The position numbers and the translations under genes are program-made. From Diplosphaera chodatii (lineage: Eukaryota > Chlorophyta > Trebouxiophyceae > Prasiolales > Stichococcaceae): 64,000 nucleotides of DNA. Positions 59,732 to 64,000 of the stretch are shown here, piece after piece. The notes beneath the pieces are model-generated. The model ran no database searches, was not told the DNA's origin, and saw nothing but the letters and a program-made list of their open reading frames with translations. Numbering within the stretch: the first letter of the stretch is position 1; each line of letters opens with the position of its first letter. The stretch is taken from assembly GCA_032358165.1 (NCBI GenBank), contig JAALGY010000002.1, forward strand, positions 62,001 through 126,000, in the 5' to 3' direction.

Positions 59732-61610
59732 CTCTACCAGTGGAACACTCAATATATTGGCAATAAAAGTGGCGCAACACCCAATATATTGGTCTGGTTC
59801 CCACAATATATTTAGATCACAGTCAGAACCCAATATATTGGGCCGCTGACCCAATAAAAATGTTGCCACTTAAATAAGATTGAGCAAGGGGGTCAATCAT
59901 TCCGATGTCGGGGCCGTGAACCTCAATATATTCCGCATGGAAAATATATTGAGAGACGTGACTTCGCGTATTGACAGCGCATGTCAATATTGAGTGTCAA
60001 GGTCAATATTCCCGGGAGTCAACGTCAAGAAAGTTTGAGTGTTGAATTGAGGGTCAATATATTGTGCTCACTGCCAATATTCCCAGCATTTACTCCGTCA
60101 CTTTGATGCAAACTCGTCAAGCGAGTGCTTCGAGTGCTTCTGACGTTTTACTCTCAGATGCCATGAGCTTGTGATGATAGCCGGGAAGTGCCGACAGTGA
60201 ATTAGCGAGTTACCCTGTCGACGGGCGCAAAGGGGATATTCTAAGGGCAGAAAGGCGATGCTAATTACTTAGAAGGGTTTGCCGATCAGCACTTGTTGCA
60301 CAGCCTTGTCACATATTGCGACGGCACTTGCACCTCACTTTGGTCTGATCGATGCCCGGCACGGCCACACTCGTTACGGCGTGCGAGTTGCTCACCGTTC
60401 ATACTGCTGAGGCAACGCGTGGGCAGATCACCGGCATCTGCGGCAACCTCGTGACAACTATCTGCTCCGCGGCAACCCACGCGCGGCGTCTGGCGCCGCA
60501 CAATGCAGCACCGTGAAATGCAATCTCAGCTACGTCTAGTGGCACTTGAAGCGAGCTGAATGCGGCGTGATGCTGCTGCGCAGTGTGCGTAATGGCAACT
60601 GTTGTTGCCACGTGACAAACCGCTTTTGCACGCACCGCACAGCCGCCTACCGCTGCGCCAGATGCTTTGCAGCCTACAACCTCTGCATATATGCGCCCTG
60701 CACATGCGCAGCTGCCGCATAGCCAACTGTAAGATAGCTAACCGTTTTGTCAGATCTGAAACTTCGGGCAGTGACGACGACGCGCACGGGCCAGCAATGC
60801 CGTCTGCGGCTTTTTCCGATACAAAGGCTGCATTACCCTCTGCATTGCGATACTGATCTACACATGCGCTGCCAATGTACCGTCCCTGCATTCGCGATTG
60901 GATGGCCAATATATTGCCGAGCCGGGCGACTGCGTATTGAGCCAGAAGATATTGCCTCAATAAAAGTGACAGGGCAATATATCGAGTATGACACCTGGTT
61001 CCAGGTCCGTGTTGAGTCCAATATATTGAGCAATATATTGAGTGTTCCACTGGTAGAGCGCACGGCCAAGCCCCCCAAGCCAAATCCTTGTATGTGGCTG
61101 CACAGAGTTTCGCATTCAGACGCATGCTGAGCAAACCTTTGAAGGTGTTGCGAAGCGCGCTGACCACTGATGTCCAAGCAGTCCCACTTCAACTTGCTGC
61201 AGGTCAGATTGCCCGCTGACTTCAAGCTGCAAGCCAGGCTTGACCTGCAGCACAGCCGTGTTGCGGCTCGTGCAGTCCTTCCAAATGGTTGCGAATGATG
61301 TAAGCTCCGGCATGGTGCCTGCGTGCCGCTCGAAATGCAATACTGCGTATGGGTCACCTTCCTGCGCTACAAGAGCCACGAGTGGCGACGTGCAGGTGAT
61401 GATATGGCAAGCAAGTTGCAAAGTTCATAACCTGAAGACGGGCTACAAACGAGCGACAGTGTGAGCTTTCAGGGTTCGTCATCGCTGTAGTACGTTCGCG
61501 CAGCCAAATCTATCTGTAGGCGCCCAATACCGAAGAAGGGCTTCCCGCCTGCACAGTTTGTTGGGTCATCCAAGCAGCACGTGAGATCGTTGCCAGCGTG
61601 GCAACTGTCA
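59560..61610 (-). pseudogene. Unknown minus-strand gene interrupted by the TIR element
   Basis: Three minus-strand segments look like real protein. About 61565-61485: GKPFFGIGRLQIDLAARTYY. About 61420-61200: DPYAVLHFERHAGTMPEL, then FATIWKDCTSRNTAVLQVKP. About 59680-59570, beyond the element: RQVGAWRLDFEQVMPFGKAY, then LIPVFKVPSLANEP. The TIR element 59732-61058 lies between the second and third. I do not recognise the family. Whether the element sits in an intron or breaks the gene cannot be decided here. Confidence 0.33.
59732..61058. mobile_element. TIR element copy 2, complete non-autonomous DNA transposon, 1327 bp
   Basis: The 28-bp terminal inverted repeats (59732-59759 and 61031-61058) are perfect; the outer end is CTCTACCAGTGGAACACTC. 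A CGC trinucleotide flanks both ends (59729-59731 and 61059-61061) as a candidate 3-bp target duplication. About ten CAATATATTG-like palindromes are concentrated near both ends: seven in the left roughly 330 bp and four, counting the TIR, in the right roughly 155 bp. No ORF resembles a transposase. A 3-bp duplication would suit CACTA or Harbinger-type superfamilies, but the termini do not match their usual consensus. Confidence 0.87.
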
Positions 61611-61622
61611 TTTTCAGATAAA

Positions 61623-62439
61623 AACAGTATTGTGCTGTGGAAATTTTCTGCTTGATGTGCGGGATGGATGCTGATCAGGGATGATGACCAGATGTTGAAA
61701 CATCAGACCCTTTGAATACAGCATTACTACCACGAGCTACCCATGATTGGCAGCATCTATCATGAGCGTTTGCCGCAGCTCCTACATATATATAGGCAGG
61801 AAGTTGTGAGGTTGCATCTGCATCGCTTTGTCATCAGTGGATTTCTAGCGTGCGTGACAAGCTGGCAGGCCGCAGACAGCCTGTACTTTGTCTGCAAAGC
61901 CGTGGCAACGCCATTAGCTGACGGGCGGACTCAGCGCGCTGCATAGCTCTGCTGCTGCCTGCTTCAGCTGATAGCATTGCACACGCCGCATGCTTGCCTG
62001 ATGGTCGCTGTGCGGTGTACCACAGAGCAACCGCACGTGATTAAAGTGTACAACAAGTTGGTGGTTGTATGATTGCGTGTCGCGACGCTGAATGTCCATG
62101 TCACACCGCGAACCAACCTGTTCTGGTGTGTCATAAATCTGCAGGGTTTAGAATGATGTATCTCGGAGTGTCCGCGCGCCTACCTCGTTGTGCATGGCGT
62201 CCTCTTCTGGCATTCAAAGCAACTGACTCATGTCAAACGTTTCGTCATCTGACGCTCGCACACCAGCTGAACTTGCTGTGTTGTTGCTCTGAGTGGCGAT
62301 GTGTGCGTCTGTCCGAGTGTATCAGCATCGCTTTGGTGTTCAGATCAGCAGAGGTGCCATCAGCAGCTCTGGTCAGCCGCAGCTTTTAACCTGGTGTGGT
62401 CACCAGCAAGAGATGATATGCGATGATGACATCAGACTC
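61623..62439. other. Intergenic stretch without supported gene
   Basis: Short ORFs only, including a TATATATA patch near 61788. No recognisable motif. Confidence 0.45.
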
Positions 62440-63526
62440 AGCTGTCAGTCAGCTGCTGCAGCTGCCTGCGTGCAGGCCTCTGCTTGTAGCACTTGTACGG
62501 TCCGCCGGCAACACCGCCATGCACCGCTGGATTAGCTCTGCCACTGCCGCCGAGCACTCTCCCGGCACCCGCACCGGGCGCATGCCGCCCCGCACCGGCG
62601 TCTCCCCGGTGACCAGCTCCCCACAGCACCACGCTCATTCAGAGCTTTCCATCTGTGGAGAGATCAACAGCATCTGCACGTCCGTTTGAACCCAATACAG
62701 CCCCGCATGCGTAGTATGCATGAATCTCTGATACGCAAACACTGACACATCGCATATCTAGGCCTGCAACGGGTGGCAAATAAAGTGGCAGGCGTCAGCC
62801 TACCTTGTTTCAAGGCGTCTACTTCTGTCGGCCAGCAGCAGCTCCGGCGCTGCCCAGGTCAGCACACTGCGACCTGTATTCTGTGTTCATCATTGCTGCT
62901 GCCCCTGTGTCCGCCACCTTGGCTGTGCAGCCATTAGCAGATAGCAGTACATTGCTTCCATCAATGTCCCTGCAGTTGCATATTGTGTCACATGGCAACC
63001 AAATGCTACCTGAGTATATTTTTGCTGCTAGATAGTGCAGATGCCCACATACAGCTGAACAGATTCAGCATACGTGCTGTCATAGACGAGAGTAAACTGC
63101 AACTAGCGCAGGCAGACAGGTGGGACACCTGTGCACCACACCGGCGATGTGTGGATATACACCAGCCGCGCGCAACAACAGCTGCCATGTAGGCCCGACG
63201 ATCGTACCACGCACTTGCGCCGTGCGCCCTGCGGGTTGTCCAGCACTGCACGTAGGTTCCACCCTGTAGAGGTTCTGTGAGATTGCTGGTCACGAGATTT
63301 TCAAGGGCAATGCCTAACAGGCAGGTCCAAATGGCATTGGCCCCCTGACTGGCAGTGCAGGTACCAAATGGCGCACGTCGCCTCCTCAACATCGGCCCAA
63401 GTGCGACACCATCCTCGACTGCATCAACACGATGACCAACAGCACCTATCAGCTGTCCTCTGCCGCAGCAGCATCACATATTTGCACCACATTGGCATCT
63501 CACTTGATCCGCTCCGCCAGCTGCAC
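62440..63526 (-). pseudogene. RLK2-like receptor kinase pseudogene (kinase exons)
   Basis: Minus-strand copies of four RLK2 kinase exons lie in order. The exon 13 copy (63526 to about 63420) reads VQLAERIK, then a stop, then DANVVQ. The exon 14 copy (63263-63129) is 135 bp against 131 in RLK2, so it is frameshifted. The exon 15 copy (62969 to about 62815) reads DIDGSNVLLSANGCTAKVAD, with the catalytic-loop lysine and the DVG glycine context altered. The exon 16 copy (about 62640-62480) has an extra G in the VVLWELVTGETP codons (GTGGGGAG), causing a frameshift. Splice-site positions are kept, so this is a DNA-level duplicate. The Gly-loop exons were not found; they may lie beyond the right edge or be lost. 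Confidence 0.83.
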
Positions 63527-64000
63527 TTAAGAATGTTGCTTAGATTGCTGCCTGCTTGCAAGCGCGCTCGTCAGCTGCATTACTATGCTGCACTAGCCCA
63601 AGGCTTCAGCTGGCTGCCCTTCCATCTGTCTGCAGGCATCACCATGATGTGTTGGAGCGTTGAACTCTGCTGCTGAAGGAAGAACTTGGGCAACTTCACA
63701 GTCGTGCGAACTCACGCAATCTCCACTTTAATGGCCTGGTGCACAGAGCTTGTGCAGAAGATGTGCATATCCAGCACCCGTAAAAGACACCCAGGGCCCC
63801 TGCATGGCGCGCCTTGCTCAGCAGCAGCCGCTGCGGTGCCGTTCTTTGTTGTCTTGCGGCTGCCCCTGCTGCCACCTCATCAGTTGGTGCCTGCAAGCAC
63901 CGCCAACACCTTGTGCAGAAGCCTGCCCCGCTGCTCAACCCGATCTACAGCCAGTCATGGCAGTGACTGCAGGTCCCTGCATCAAGATTCGAGAGTATCA
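63527..64000. other. Right edge, no supported gene
   Basis: If the kinase pseudogene has 5' exons they would be here or beyond. A minus-strand ORF at 63938-63696 has no clear kinase motif. Confidence 0.4.

Overview
The window reads as nuclear DNA of a GC-rich green alga, probably a chlorophyte. The signs are: long genes split into many short exons with GT..AG introns, Ala/Pro/Gly-rich low-complexity protein segments, abundant CAG/CTG triplet runs, TGTAA polyadenylation-type signals after some stops (57515-57519, 23957-23961), and TTTAGGG-type telomere-like motifs. No operon, ribosome binding site, rRNA, tRNA or CRISPR array was found. Exon models were built by hand from reading frame, GT/AG sites, intron phase and protein-family motifs. 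Where phases close and the summed coding length is a multiple of three, I treat the model as strong.

Layout. 1-4377 (+): 3' part of a secreted or surface protein with five CBM1-type cellulose-binding modules. 5993-11043 (-) and 12078-16890 (+): two related receptor-like kinases, head to head, each with signal peptide, unrecognised ectodomain, one TM helix and a TKL-like kinase domain. 17682-20815 (-): ALG3, the ER alpha-1,3-mannosyltransferase of N-glycan assembly. 23000-23754 (+): small secreted Cys/Lys/Pro protein. 28378-31199 (+): divergent, apparently truncated Hsp70 ATPase-domain protein. 33001-34025 (+): type II membrane protein with a Cys-rich outer part. 34880-36200 (-): decayed DEAD-box helicase. 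37760-42000 (-) and 50885-57485 (+): two inverted copies of an unrecognised protein family (SAP-like helix-extension-helix, basic patch, RG-rich region, 18-residue repeats, coiled coil). The plus copy looks intact and the minus copy eroded.

The second half is repeat-rich. 42150-42690 is a broken, intron-containing copy of part of ALG3. It abuts a decayed Ty3/gypsy chromovirus (about 42700-48200) that carries a nested TIR element (46110-46940). A complete copy of that TIR element lies at 59732-61058 with perfect 28-bp terminal repeats and many internal CAATATATTG palindromes; it appears to interrupt an unknown minus-strand gene. 62440-63530 (-) holds a kinase pseudogene related to the 12078-16890 receptor kinase.

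Functionally, the intact genes centre on the secretory pathway and cell surface: ALG3 acts in N-glycosylation, the two receptor kinases carry N-glycosylation sequons, and the CBM1 protein should bind cellulose-like polymers. This shared theme is inference; nothing in the sequence shows that they act together.
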